DNA of 64,000 bases. Source: Nannobrachium achirus (lineage: Eukaryota; Chordata; Actinopteri; Myctophiformes; Myctophidae). Under the pieces are notes generated by a model. The model was not told where the DNA came from, did not search any database, and saw nothing but the letters and a program-made list of their open reading frames with translations. This document shows, piece after piece, positions 1 through 52,046 of the stretch (position 1 is the first letter of the stretch; each line of letters begins with the position of its first letter). The position numbers and the translations under genes were made by a program. Where the stretch lies: positions 74,327,874 through 74,391,873 of the forward strand of contig OY997643.1 in assembly GCA_963921795.1 (NCBI GenBank), in the 5' to 3' direction.

Positions 1-722
1 TGACGCCGTCATGATGGCACATTTCAGTCTAAAATCCTGAATGTTGATTTAACTCTGAAAGTATGTACTGTATACAAACCTGTTAGGGTCCGTCTGAGGA
101 TTCTGTGTGGTATTCTCCAAAAAAAGTACAGTGAACAGTGCCTTTTTTATCAGTTAACTTTTGGTGTTGTAATTATAATAAACTTTAGTTGTATAGCAAA
201 TGTCATGACATGAAATGCAGCTTGTGGTGTCATAGTGATGAAACCGCCTTCCTAGGTCGTGATTTGTGTTGCAAATCACACTTTCTCAGAACTTTACTGA
301 CGTGCAGCATTATGCACAAAGTTAAACCCCTCCAAATCATCCTCTGATGCCGCAGCAGGCTTGGTCTTAAACCAGCCCAAAATGTTCACCTCTCCCTCCC
401 CTTCTCTGCTCCCTCCATTGGCTCCTATAGTTTCTGCCTGCACAGAGTTCAAAACACTGATGTTGGCCTACAAAGCAACCAAAGGTATGGATGGCTCCCC
501 ATACCTTTAAAAAGCCTGATCCAACCCTATACAACCCCTCCTGATCACTCAGATCAGCTGACACAGGGACACTGTGCATAATATACACTCACGACTCTCT
601 GCCATACTCTGAAGACTACCTCTTCAGACTCCACCTTAGACCGTAGCATTTGACCTAGCTCTGGTCCATAGCGTTAGAGTTCTCCCTAACGCTATGTTCC
701 TCTACCTCCTAGCTCTGGTCCA
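1..722. other. Intronic or upstream sequence, no gene seen
   Basis: I see no exon-like open frame with usable splice borders here. Short frames are not conserved-looking. Near 618-722 there are two copies of a TAGCTCTGGTCCATAG-like phrase leading into the inverted-repeat elements that follow. This probably lies in an intron of the ubap2-family gene whose first exon in the window is at 4289, but the upstream exon is outside the window. Confidence 0.4.
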
Positions 723-970
723 TGGGGCTGTTAAGTATGACATCATTTTGTAGGCAGAGGAGAATTTCTGCCCCCAGTTTCCGTGAATCTTTTTACTATT
801 TTTACTATTTACACATTTTTCTTCTCTTTGTTGTTGAAAGGAAAGTGTTAGAATTATACTTTAGTCGTTATTTTTGTCTCGGATCTGTTGAAATAGTGAG
901 GGACAGAAAATGCTCTGGGGGCAGAGTTCTCCTCTGCCTACAAAATGATGTCACGGCTTAAAAGCCCCAT
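723..970. mobile_element. Short MITE, copy 1
   Basis: A 248-bp element bounded by an inverted TGGGGCT.TTAAG terminus. It carries AATGATGTCA-type motifs at both ends. The same element occurs in opposite orientation at 21789-22035, with matching termini and interior (ACTTTAGTCGTTATTTTTG and its complement). It has no coding capacity and is inferred to be a non-autonomous DNA transposon. The superfamily is not assigned because I see no clear target duplication. Confidence 0.6.
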
Positions 971-1627
971 AGCGTTAGTGGAGTTCTCCCTAACGCTATG
1001 TTCCTCTACCTCCGTATTCCTTGTCAAAACCGGAAAACCCTGCTGTCTGGTCCAAAAATAACAAAAACAGTTTCGCCCCTCACCAAACCAAAGGTATCAG
1101 TGGACAGATGAAAGCTTACTCTACTTAGTGGACGCGGTCTGAGCCCCCCACCACACGCTTAAAATACATTTATAGGGCGAAATAAAAAATAATCTACCTG
1201 ACGGAGACACTTTTCCTGGTTGAAGACTGTTTTTACGAAACGGCGCTTCCAACGTCACAGAGTTTAATAACACCCAACGAGACTAATGCTCTGTTAATGC
1301 GGTGCATTTCGGTCCTCTGACCTGCGTGGCAGTAGTGAGTTGGCACCGTGATGGCGACAACAAATAGTAAAAAAAATAGAAGAAATGGAGTCTCCATCCG
1401 GTGGATTATTTTTCATTTTGCCCTATAAATGTATTTTAATGGTGTGGTGGGGGGCTTAGACCGCGTCCACTAAGTAGAGTAAGCTTTCAACTGTCCACTG
1501 ATACCTTTGGTTTGGTGAGGGGAGAAACAGTTTTTGTTATTTTCGGACCAGACGACGGTGTTTTCCGGTTTTGCCAAGGAATACGGAGGTAGAGGAACAT
1601 AGCGTTAAGGAGAACTCCACTAACACT
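971..1627. repeat. Foldback (long inverted repeat) element
   Basis: The arms at 973-1200 and 1385-1627 are near-perfect reverse complements. They include the GGTATCAGTGGACAG and CACTAAGTAGAGTAAGC motifs and a GCGTTAG terminus. The central 180 bp is unique. The terminus also appears at about 665-700, left of MITE copy 1, so that MITE may be inserted into this foldback's left end. No open frame of note. Confidence 0.6.
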
Positions 1628-2285
1628 GGACCAGAGCTACACTTGACCTGGCCTTGACAGCCATGCAATCTTATGCAAAGGTTAAAATGTAATTTCATTC
1701 GATGGCGTTTTATTTAGACAGATGCTAGGTTCAAGTGTTTACCTGGCATGCTATATTTTCAATGTACAGATTAATTTCTTACATTGTTTAGAGTAGACTG
1801 ATGCTTGGTTCTTGGTCTTAGCTATGATCCACTACACTGTCTCTCTGTTTGATTTAAGTGTTCACTGTGCTTACCGTAAGTCGCTCTGGATGAAGGCCTA
1901 AAACTGTAATTGTGTAATGTTTATGATATTTCTCTAATACGCTTTATGCTGTGCATATTGTTGGGTAATAATATGGTCACCTTGTGTTTTCAAACTTTTC
2001 TGTTATTGGCTTAACTGTCTAGATTTTATTATACCGTACATCAATGACACTATTTAGCATTACTATTTTAGACCGTTAAGCAGCTCACACAGCCCACCTC
2101 ACAGACTGTTTGGTAACTCCTCTTGCTTATGGATTCTGTTTGAAGCTCAGACCCTAGAAATCCGACAACGATATTTTTTCTGTTCTGCCCCTACAGCCCA
2201 TGTAGACCGCATAGACCACCATACTAGTTCATATCTCCTTTCTTTAAAAAGAAAAATACTAAGGTGGCATTCACACCAGGACGGT
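1628..2285. other. Unique intronic sequence, nothing recognised
   Basis: AT-rich, no tandem structure and no supported exon. A CTTACCGTAAGTCGCTCTGGA phrase near 1870 resembles fish non-coding repeats but I cannot name it. Confidence 0.35.
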
Positions 2286-3893
2286 GCGCGCACGGGTACT
2301 TACAGCGTTCCACTCACACCACGGGTACTTACAGCGTTCTGCTCACACCACGGGTACTTACAGCGTTCTGCTCACACCACGGGTACTTACAGCGTTCCAC
2401 TCACACCACGGGTACTTACAGCGTTCCACTCACACCACGGGTACTTACAGCGTTCTGCTCACACCACGGGTACTTACAGCGTTCTGCTCACACCACGGGT
2501 ACTTACAGCGTTCTGCTCACACCACGGGTACTTACAGTGTTCCACTCACACCACGGGTACTTACAGTGTTCTGCTCACACCACGGGTACTTACAGCGTTC
2601 TGCTCACACCACGGGTACTTACAGCGTTCTGCTCACACCACGGGTACTTACAGCGTTCCGCTCACACCACGGGTACTTACAGCGTTCCGCTCACACCACG
2701 GGTACTTACAGCACTCTGCTCACACCACGGGTACTTACAGCGCTCTGCTCACACCACGGGTACTTACAGCGCTTTGCTCACACCACGGGTACTTACAGCG
2801 CTCTGCTCACACCACGGGTACTTACAGCGTTCTGCTCACACCACGGGTACTTACAGTGTTCCACTCACACCACGGGTACTTACAGTGTTCTGCTCACACC
2901 ACGGGTACTTACAGCGTTCTGCTCACACCACGGGTACTTACAGCGTTCTGCTCACACCACGGGTACTTACAGCGTTCCGCTCACACCACGGGTACTTACA
3001 GCGTTCCACTCACACCACGGGTACTTACAGCACTCTGCTCACACCACGGGTACTTACAGCGTTCTGCTCACACCACGGGTACTTACAGCGTTCTGCTCAC
3101 ACCACGGGTACTTACAGCACTCTGCTCACACCACGGGTACTTACAGCGCTCTGCTCACACCACGGGTACTTATAGCGCTCTGCTCACACCACGGGTACTT
3201 ATAGCGTTCTGCTCACACCACGGGTACTTATAGCGCTCTGCTCACACCACGGGTACTTATAGCGTTCCTCACACCACGGGTACTTATAGCGCTCTGCTCA
3301 CACCACGGGTACTTATAGCGTTCCTCACACCACGGGTACTTATAGCGCTCTGCTCACACCACAGGTACTTACAGCGTTCCTCACACCACGGGTACTTATA
3401 GCGCTCTGCTCACACCACAGGTACTTACAGCGTTCCTCACACCACGGGTACTTATAGCGCTCTGCTCACACCACGGGTACTTATAGCGTTCCTCACACCA
3501 CGGGTACTTATAGCGCTCTGCTCACACCACAGGTACTTACAGCGTTCCTCACACCACGGGTACTTATAGCGCTCTGCTCACACCACGGGTACTTACAGCG
3601 TTCCTCACACCACGGGTACTTATAGCGCTCTGCTCACACCACAGGTACTTACAGCGTTCCTCACACCACGGGTACTTATAGCGCTCTGCTCACACCACGG
3701 GTACTTACAGCGTTCCTCACACCACGGGTACTTATAGCGCTCTGCTCACACCACAGGTACTTACAGCGTTCCTCACACCACAGGTACTTACAGCGTTCCT
3801 CACACCACGGGTACTTATAGCGCTCTGCTCACACCACGGGTACTTACAGCGTTCTGCTCACACCACGGGTACTTACAGCACTCCGCTCACACC
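2286..3893. repeat. 29-bp minisatellite with a later 56-bp dimer structure
   Basis: About 55 head-to-tail copies of a 29-bp unit built on CACACCACGGGTACTTACAG. Up to about 3230 the monomers vary mainly at one di-/tri-nucleotide (CGTTCTG, CGTTCCA, CGCTCTG). From about 3240 a 27-bp short form alternates with a 29-bp form, giving a 56-bp higher-order repeat. Because 29 is not a multiple of 3 and the unit lacks stops, overlapping frames stay open for about 300 codons; these are not genes. Confidence 0.95.
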
Positions 3894-4019
3894 TCCCGCA
3901 ATCGCAATTATTTGTACGACAATTACGGGTAATCATTAACTTAAATAATGTTGTAATCGTGACAGGCCTTACACATCTGTGCTTCCAGCGCTATAGTTAA
4001 TTCTAGTCTCCCACATGGC

Positions 4020-4278
4020 CCTCACATCTCTCTGACTCCACCCATGTCTCTCCACTCCTCTCTGACTCCACCCATGTCTCTCCACTCCTCTCTGACTCCA
4101 CCCATGTCTCTCTGACTCCACCTATGTCTCTCATGTCTCTCTGACTCCACCCATGTCTCTGACTCCACCCATGTCTCTCTGACTCCACCCATGTCTCTCT
4201 GACTCCACCCATGTCTCTCTGACTCCACCCATGTCTCTGACTCCACCCATGTCTCTGACTCCACCCATGTCTCTCCCC
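4020..4278. repeat. 18-20-bp minisatellite abutting a splice acceptor
   Basis: Tandem copies of CTCTCTGACTCCACCCATGT and a shorter form missing CT. The array forms the pyrimidine-rich stretch directly upstream of the acceptor at 4287-4288. The unit itself has no AG acceptor, so unlike other arrays in this gene it does not multiply the splice site. Confidence 0.9.
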
Positions 4279-4288
4279 TCCCCTCCAG

Positions 4289-44639
<40,351 letters not shown>

Positions 44640-44687
44640 GATGGCAAGGAGGAGGTGGTCCGTTGAGGTGTGCACGGATGGATGCCC

Positions 44688-44747
<60 letters not shown>

Positions 44748-45195
44748 ATCTGACTGACCAGACCTTTGAGTGACAGACCATTTTACAGCACCAAGCTATA
44801 ACACACACTACCCCCCCCCCCTCCCCCTTTGCTCTATATATCCCCCTTTTCAAATTTATGGCTGTTGTATGTAAAATATATTTATGTATGTATTTATACA
44901 GTATATATGTATTGGTAGGACATGAAATGTGGTTTTCTGCATTTGTTTTTTTATTTTGAAGGATGTTTTATTTCAGAATGCTAAATCATGGGAGAATTAA
45001 TGAAGTTTGATGGTGAATATACTTGAACACGAACAAGCATCATGTTGACGTCGATAACGTTTTGTTTTTGTATGCATACATGAACCCTGGGAATGATGTT
45101 CATAAAGGCTGCGCATCATTTTCAAGGCAAAGCCTTGAAATTTGTTTTCGTTTTTTTAATTTTTAGGAATAAACATTTTGTAACTTTGGTCTCCC
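44640..45195 (+). other. ubap2: ubap2 3' UTR
   Basis: Begins after the stop. Contains a (CA)n run at 44692-44745, a C run and AT-rich sequence, and ends just past an AATAAA signal. Cleavage is inferred about 10-25 nt downstream of the signal. Confidence 0.75.
45168..45173 (+). promoter_or_regulatory. ubap2: Polyadenylation signal AATAAA
   Basis: Canonical hexamer 529 nt after the stop, with a T/G-rich stretch (TTTTGTAACTTTGGTC) downstream, as expected for a cleavage region. Confidence 0.75.
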
Positions 45196-46130
45196 CCATC
45201 TGTGAATTCTTATATTGAGGGTGACTTGAGTTTCTAGCTTGACCGTTTCTTTTGCCCCATAATCCCTCCATGGGTTAGGGTTATGGTTAACCCTAACCCA
45301 TAATCCCTCCATGTGTCCCACATTAATATTTGGCTGTAGTTTATCAGCCCGGCCTTGGATTTGATGTCATTTTAACATTGGTTTAATCCTTGTTGTCCTG
45401 CAAATTAAAAAGTTCTGAACAGTTCTGAGGTGTCTTATTGTTTTTGTATTTTTTATTTTGGGAATTAAAAAAGAATTACATGCCACAGTAGAGCGCTCAA
45501 GCAGCAGGAGTCTGTTTACTGGATAAGAACTACTTAATGTTTACTCTTTACTTACTGTTTACTTAATGTTTACTGGATAAGAACTACTTAATGCCACATA
45601 AATACAGGTTTTTATAATCTTTGATTAACCACTTATACATATGCAGTATATTATGCTTTATCACTGGATATAAAAAAGAAATGGACAGTTTACAAGCTCT
45701 TAACACCTCACATCATGGTGTGGTTTGAGCTTGTAGATCTGCTGTTTTTGTCAAGACAAATAGCGACTCTGTTCAAAGGTTTAAAGCCTACATCTTGGAC
45801 AGTTTTTAGTCAGGTACAAATTAAGGGACAGGTTTGTTAAAGAGGGATTCTACTGGAGTCATGACCCTCCCTCTGAATGGGGGGGGGGGGGGATCAATTG
45901 CCCTCCCCAAGCTTAATAAAATAAAAAGATTGACCCTCCCCTAACATAACATTTACCACAAAAAAAGATTCTTAAAACCTAAGCTTATTCCTACAAGTGA
46001 GAAAATAAAATGAAAAGTTACATTTTAATTTGGCTTTAAAGTGAAATTCAAACCGTCAAACTAGCGGGAACATGATCAGACAGCGTCGGATGAAGAACAT
46101 AACAGGCCATATAGATGGGTGGCAAATGGA
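45196..46130. other. Intergenic, hairpin fragment and unique sequence
   Basis: An inverted GGGTTAGGG/AACCCTAACCC pair at 45272-45302, and a degraded member of the CTACAAGCTC hairpin family at 45686-45750. No gene seen. Confidence 0.4.
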
Positions 46131-46134
46131 GGCT

Positions 46135-46852
46135 TTGAGACTTAAAATAATAATACATTTTATTTATAACGTGCTTTACATTATTGCAAATCTCAAAGTG
46201 CTACAAAGGCAAAAAAAAATGCATAAAGAAAACAGCACATAAAGGCAATCAGTAATTTACATGGGACTAGAATCAGGGCAGACAAAAACAACTAAAATAA
46301 TTAAAGAAATGTTTTTAGTCCATTTTCAAAAACATGGGTGGACTGAGGAGCTCTCAGGTGTTCTGGGAGAGCATTCCACAGACTTGGGGCTTATAGCTGA
46401 AGGCCCTGTCGCCCATGGTGCGGAGGTTGGTGTCCGGGACAAGGAGAAGGTTGGTGTTTGATGAACGGAGAGTCCGAGTGGCTGGTTTTGGTTTTAGCAG
46501 TACTTTGGGGGGGGGGGGGGGCATTGCCATATATACTGATGTGTGAGCAGGGAGATCTTGTATTCAGTCCTGAAGGAGATGGGGAGCCAGTGAACGGAGG
46601 ATGGGTGTGACGTGATCATACTTTTGCACTCTCAATGTACTGGAGCCTTTGGAGGCTCTTGCTAGGGATCCCGATGAGTGCATTGCAGTAGTCCATCCTG
46701 GAGGAGACAAAGGCGTAGACGAGTTTCTCGGCATCTGGCAGGGTGAGTGTGGAGCGGAGTTTGGAGATGTTCCTGAGATGAAAAAAGGAGGTCTTATAAT
46801 ATTGATGTGTATTGATGCAATGCTTGTCATTCAGGATGGAGAGAAATGACAC
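46135..46852 (-). pseudogene. LINE reverse-transcriptase C-terminal fragment
   Basis: Minus-strand frames contain FFHLRNISKLRSTLTLPDAE, LVYAFVSSRMDYCNALIG and SLQRLQYIESAK. This is the region after the RT domain typical of L2/CR1-type (jockey superfamily) LINEs. A second frame carries YDHVTPILRSL, equivalent to the following HITPVLKSLHW-type motif, so at least one frameshift separates them. The 3' end is near 46140 (TTTATTTATAACGTGCTTTA on + strand). Dead copy. Confidence 0.75.
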
Positions 46853-47027
46853 CTATCTGAGCTTTTATGTGACATTTAGGCAGGTCACCTGCTGAACTGC
46901 ACTCCTCCCTTTGATGCTGAGATGGTATAGAGCTGATCAGACCCTCAGATGGTATAGAGCTGATCAGACCCTCAGCGCTGAGTTTCCATGTTCAAATCTA
47001 AGACCATCCTACAAAACATCGCTCTAG

Positions 47028-47422
47028 CAGTGTTTCTCAACCTTTTTTCTGCATGGGCACACTTTTCATGTCCCAAGAATCCATGGGCACACCAACATAA
47101 TACGGGGGTGTAAATATCCTCACTGTCAGGAAGAAACCTTGTATCTCCCAAGTTTCAAATGTGTACGTTTCTTCGCAAAGTAAAGCCCTGCTTCATCATA
47201 CAAGGCTGTCGCACAACAGCAGTGAAAACAGCAGATCTACAAGCACACAACGCCTCGCGGTGCAAGGCGTTGTGTGCTTGTAGATCGGCTGTTTTCACTC
47301 GTTTAAATCATTTTAAACGAGTGATAAATACAATACTGGCTTTCAAGCGGTTTCAAGGGGCACACTTGACCCTTCTCAGGGGCACACCAAAGGTCCCCAG
47401 GCACAGTGGTTGAGAAACGCTT
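47028..47422. mobile_element. hAT-type MITE (CAGTGTTTCTCAACC ends)
   Basis: Inverted ends CAGTGTTTCTCAACC and GGTTGAGAAACGCT, with internal TGGGCACAC and GGGGCACACC motifs. It is inserted in a tRNA-like unit and contains a 79-bp hairpin at 47221-47299. The target duplication is not clean. Confidence 0.65.
47221..47299. repeat. Hairpin MITE (CTACAAGCACACAACGCC variant)
   Basis: AGTGAAAACAGC at one end and GCTGTTTTCACT at the other, with arms of about 37 nt closing on CGCGGTGC. Same family as 7719-7796 and 63149-63212. Confidence 0.85.
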
Positions 47423-47648
47423 TGTCATTTTCAAGGTTAAAATGCAAAAGATTTACTCGCAAGCGCCAGCAGAATCCTGCAATGTGAGATGGAGTAGTGG
47501 TCAGATAGATACCTTTATTATCCCAAGGGGGAAATTTAGTTATCTATCTGACCACTACTCCATCTCTCCATCTCCATCTCTCCATCTCTCCATCCTCTGA
47601 AATGGAGTAGTGGTCTGATGATCAGACTCTCAGTACAGAGGTTCCATG

Positions 47649-48015
47649 CAGGGGCGGCCTTAGTAATCTGGAGGCCCGTTTCAAGAGCTATTGATGAGCC
47701 CCCCCCCCCCCCCCCCCCCCCCACACACACACACAACACCGCCAGTGCACCCAGGCCACAGTAGCCACACAACAATCGCACACAGAAGTTGACTTATAGT
47801 CAATGACTGCCTGCTATTTATATATTATTATATCACTACATAATGTTATAGCATTGACCTAAATTGCGTTATATTAACAAGGTTATATGATTATTAAAAA
47901 GTGTTGTACCTGTCTTGCAAGTTGAACAAGGCTTGCTGGCTAGCTCTTGGAGGCCCCCTGGTGGCTGAGGCCTGTTTCAATTGGAACTGGTGCAACATAG
48001 CTAAGGCCTCCCCTG
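47649..48015. mobile_element. hAT-like MITE with perfect target duplication
   Basis: Ends CAGGGGCGGCCTTAG and CTAAGGCCTCCCCTG. It is flanked by GTTCCATG at 47641-47648 and 48016-48023. The octamer lies in the B-box region of a tRNA-like unit. Contains a C run and a short CA run. 367 bp, non-coding. Confidence 0.92.
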
Positions 48016-48193
48016 GTTCCATGTTCAGAACCCGGTCCTCCTACATGGCTGCATTACGTTGACATTTTCAAGCTTAAAATGCAAAATAATTCCTCAAAAG
48101 CACTAGAAGAGACCTTCAGTGAGAGATGGTGTAATGGTCTAAAGATCAGACTTTCAGCAGTGAGATCCCATGTTCAATTATAAGGCCTCCTAC

Positions 48194-50338
48194 TGTCGCG
48201 GCGCCCGGTCCGCTAGTCTGGACTGCAGGAGACCCACTGGCCAGGCATGTTCTGGAAGACTATTACCATAGTGCAAAAACCCCATATGAGAGGCCTGTGG
48301 CGTGCGTGAAGCCAAAATTACATTCCCAAAGGTCCCCGCTGACCCAAACTCAGGCTATACAAGACCCAGGAGAGGGCCCATCGACGAACCAGGCAGGTAC
48401 AGCTCCGCTGAACCAAACTCAGGCTATACAGAACCCAGGAGAGGGCCAATCAACGGGTGGGCAAGATAGAATGCAGATTCCCATAGGAGGGTCACCAATA
48501 TTGATTGACAGTGACAGGGACAGTGATAGCGAGGGGCATACTGGCGCAGGGGTATACAATGCAGTGTTCGATGCAGGTGCACACGAGGACAGTCAACAGC
48601 AAGGGGTCCAGGAGGACGACATGTGGGGAGCACCGTACGAACCAGACTCTGAACAGTGAGGAGGAGGAGTTGGAGGGAGAACGGAATAGGAGAAGTGGAG
48701 GCTCATCAGAGCTGATGTGTTGTTTTGCTACTATTCTATTGCACTAATTTCTAGAATTTATATATATATATATGTTAAGTTATTCTGGACTTTATATATA
48801 TTTGTTCTTTCTAAATCTTTAAGGTCAGGATTTTTATATATATATATATAAAATATACAGTATATATTTTTACTTTTCAGTTGATGTAACCATGTTCGCT
48901 GAAGAAGTCATAAGGTCACAAATGTTGTTTGATTACTGTAAAAGCAGTTATGTAACATTGTGTCAGAACAGGGAAGTGGCGCAACAGGGCGCTGCCGACT
49001 GGAAGAAACTGCACAAGACTGTATGTGCAAAGACTGTATGTGCCAAATGGAAATTCACAGCATGAATAACAGCTGATATACTGTACATGTAATGTAATTT
49101 GTAATCTGTAATAGATACTCCGGAAATACTGTAAGCAAATTTGGTGGAGAAGCTATGTATGATTGGTTCATATGGAGGAAGAGAGAAACTTTGGGGGCAG
49201 GCCTTCTGCCCTTTAAAAGATGCAGCACAAGGAGGATTTCTTGGGGGCTCTCGGGCATAGAATCTGAATACCTGAGGTTATCATTAGTTACAGTATGTTG
49301 ACCTAGCCCGGAGAATCAATTTGATCTCCGTTTAAATAGAGACAATATAGCACTTATACTAAAATAGATAATTCTTAGAACCTAAAATTAGCCAAAGATT
49401 CTATGCCTGAATTAGTTAAGCAGAGTCCTCCCCCAGATAGTGGATGACCTTGGTTAACAGTCCTTGGCATTCACTGATGGGTTATTTTTATAGAAGAGAA
49501 GGTAAGCCTGTACAACTTATTTTCTCTCTCTTCCAAATGAACGGGTGCAGAGTAAGTTCTTTTGATTTTAATTGTTAGGTATTGACATCGTAAGTACTTC
49601 TAGAATTAAATAAGCATTTGTGGTTGATCCACGCAATCCAGTACAGGATTGCGATACGCTATCAGGAGTTATCTGAACACTTTTATTTGGAACTTGTGAT
49701 TATTCCTTATTGGAGGTACTGATGTTAATTATTGAATTAGGTTTTGCATAATTTCTATTCTTTCTACCTGATTATTATATTTATATTCTGTTTCGCTTAA
49801 CACTGTCTTGCAAATTATTTTAATAAATTTACAATTTCCTGTATTTAAAGAGAAGATTCCTAGAATTATTTCAGGTCACTATTGAGGGTTTATAACCTCA
49901 ATTAATTGGGTTTTTAACTTCTTCACAAGAGTAAAACGAGGTTGTTGTGTCACAAGGTTTTAATGGTTATTTCTGACCAGGATTATAAGGGTATAATCCA
50001 CACCAGAGCTCCCTAGATTTTACAAAAGTCTTAAACACCAAAACCAGCGCTACAACCAACAGGCACGCGATTAAGAATGATAGCAGACGTTAATCAAAGT
50101 GATTGTGGGTATTGATTATTAGTAGGGGTTGTTCATAGTCAATGCTCATGTTTGAAACGGGAGACACTTTGAGATTTTGAGTCTGTTAGCTAGCTGGAGC
50201 GAGTATCATTCGCCATAGTCTTAATTACATTTCCAGGATTGAACAGAGGGTTCGATTGAGACACCTGGGAATTTTTACCTGTTATACAGAGAGACTATTG
50301 GGACCGCTGTATTAGCGGTAGTAGCCCACGTGACGACA
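48194..50338 (+). mobile_element. LTR-like element (possible solo LTR)
   Basis: A 2,145-bp insertion in a tRNA-like unit with TGTCG...CGACA ends and a CTAC 4-bp duplication (48190-48193 and 50339-50342). TG/CA ends and a 4-bp duplication fit an LTR retroelement. A TTTAAAAG box lies at about 49213 and AATAAA at about 49834. I saw no second LTR, primer-binding site or polymerase frame, so a solo LTR is the simplest reading; another insertion type is possible. It contains a 120-codon frame, listed separately. Confidence 0.6.
48297..48659 (+). CDS. 120-residue acidic frame inside the LTR-like element
   Basis: Opens with MACVKPKLHSQRSP and contains a 28-residue internal duplication centred on QTQAI.DPGEG. 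The second half is acidic (DSDRDSDSEG, QEDDMWGAPYEPDSEQ-stop). I do not recognise it and cannot say whether it is translated. Its position in the 5' part of an LTR-like insertion would fit the end of an internal gene running into U3, or an accessory frame. Confidence 0.35.
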   Translation: MACVKPKLHSQRSPLTQTQAIQDPGEGPSTNQAGTAPLNQTQAIQNPGEGQSTGGQDRMQIPIGGSPILIDSDRDSDSEGHTGAGVYNAVFDAGAHEDSQQQGVQEDDMWGAPYEPDSEQ

Positions 50339-50342
50339 CTAC

Positions 50343-51260
50343 ACAACATTGCTCTAGTCTAGTGCTTTGACATTTTCAAGGTTAAAATACAAGAGAATAC
50401 TCAAAAGCACCAGAAAGTAGTCTACCTGCAATGAGAGATACTGTAGTGTTCCAAAGATTGGACTCAGTGTGTAGGTTACATGTTCAAATCTCAGTTCTCC
50501 AATGTTGTTCGAGTACATTTTCACGGTTAAAATATAAATGAATTACTCAAAAGCACCAGAATAGATTTGCAGTGAGAGATGGTGTAGTGGTCTTAACATT
50601 AGGCTCTCAATGCAGAGGTTCTGTGTTCGAATCTCAGTCCTTCAACATTGCAATAGTACTTTGACATTTTCGAGGTTATAATACAAATTTAAAGGAATAC
50701 TCAAAAGCTCAAAGAAACACCTGCTTTGAGAGTGTAGTGGTCTGAAGATCAGACTCACAATGCAGAGGTTCCATGTTCATCTCAGTTTTCCAATGTTGTT
50801 CTAGTAAGTAGTGCTTTGTCATTTTCAAGGTTAAAATACAAAATAAGTACTCAGAAGCACCAGAATAAACCTGCAGTCATAATGGTTTGGTGGTCTAAAC
50901 ATTAGACTCTTGGTGCAGAGGTTCTGTGATGTGTTCAAATCTCAGTCCTCCTACATTGTTATACTACCTTGACATTTTCAAGGTTATAATATGAAAGGAC
51001 TTGTCAAAGGCTCAGCTGCAGTCAGAGATGGTGTATTGGTAAGATCAGACTGTCAGTGCAGAGGTTCAGAGATGGTGTATTGGTAAGATCAGACTGTCAG
51101 TGCAGAGGTTCAGAGATGGTGTATTGGTAAGATCAGACTCTCAGTGCAGAGGTTCCATGTTCAAATATCAGTCCTACTACAGTTTGATGCGGGAGAGCTT
51201 TGACATTTTCAAGGCTAAAATACAAGAGAACAAGTCAAAAGCACCAGGAGATATCTGTTG
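50343..51260. repeat. tRNA-like tandem units, right block
   Basis: Five consecutive units with recognisable A and B boxes. The last includes a 42-bp triplication of AGAGATGGTGTATTGGTAAG plus GATCAGACTGTCAGTGCAGA at 51021-51145. Minor divergence between units indicates an old array. Confidence 0.8.
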
Positions 51261-51667
51261 AGGGCCCAAAGGTGCCTTGGCTCAATGGTGTGGTGCACTT
51301 GTTCGATTGCCTCTGCTACAAGCAGATCGCAGGTTCAAGTCCCATGCCATCAAGGTACACGGAGGACCATTGGTGAAATTCAACTGACTTTTTTTTCATG
51401 TGACTGTCAATTATTGGAATCTCTTGTATTTTAGCCTTGAAAATGTCAAAGTACTCCAGCAATGATCTGTAGGTGGACTGAACATGGAACCTCTGAGCTG
51501 AGCGTATGATCTTTAAACCATCTCTCACAGCCGATTTGTGCTTTTGAGTACATCTTTGGTATTTTAACTTTGAAAAGGTCCAAATAATACAGCCATGGTC
51601 TGTAGGGGGACTCGGATGTGAACATGGAACCTCTGGGCAGAGAGTCTGATCTTTAAAACCTCTACAC

Positions 51668-52046
51668 CAGGGGTCTTCAACGTTTTCAGGCCGGGGACCC
51701 CCAAACTGATGGGGAGATGGAGCAGGGACCCCCAAACTGATGGGGAGATCAGTAGGGTGGGGGGGTCGGGGCTACGACATATTTTTTATTTTAAACATGT
51801 ACAAGTTACAGCGAGCAGGGTGGGCCGTACCACTACCATTTCTAAACATACTACTTATTAACTGAGAACCAATGTCAATAATATCAACAATCTGTCAATT
51901 GCATAGTAATCATGTATTCAAGCTATTCAAAATGGATAGAATCATGATTTTCTTTAACATAAATGTAAAAGCAATAATTTCGCAGACCCCCTGCAGTACC
52001 TCCGCGGACCCCCTAGGGGTCGCGGACCCCCTGTTGAAGACCCCTG
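51668..52046. mobile_element. hAT-like MITE with perfect target duplication
   Basis: CAGGGGTCTTCAAC ... GTTGAAGACCCCTG, 379 bp. It is flanked by CTCTACAC at 51660-51667 and 52047-52054. Same family as 24113-24505 and the shell of 7580-10790. Inserted in a reverse-orientation tRNA-like unit. Confidence 0.95.

Noticed and set aside
2264-3233. Three overlapping open frames of 125-306 codons (Ser/His/Thr/Tyr-rich repeats)
   Set aside because: They are the same 29-bp unit read through successive frames; no non-repetitive coding sequence or splice context.
2286-3893. CRISPR-like regular repeat
   Set aside because: Units are contiguous with no unique spacers, and the context is a vertebrate-type gene.
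51270-51345. Functional tRNA gene
   Set aside because: A- and B-box-like words are present (TGGCTCAATGG, GGTTCAAGTCC), but I cannot fold a full cloverleaf by eye; more likely a SINE head.
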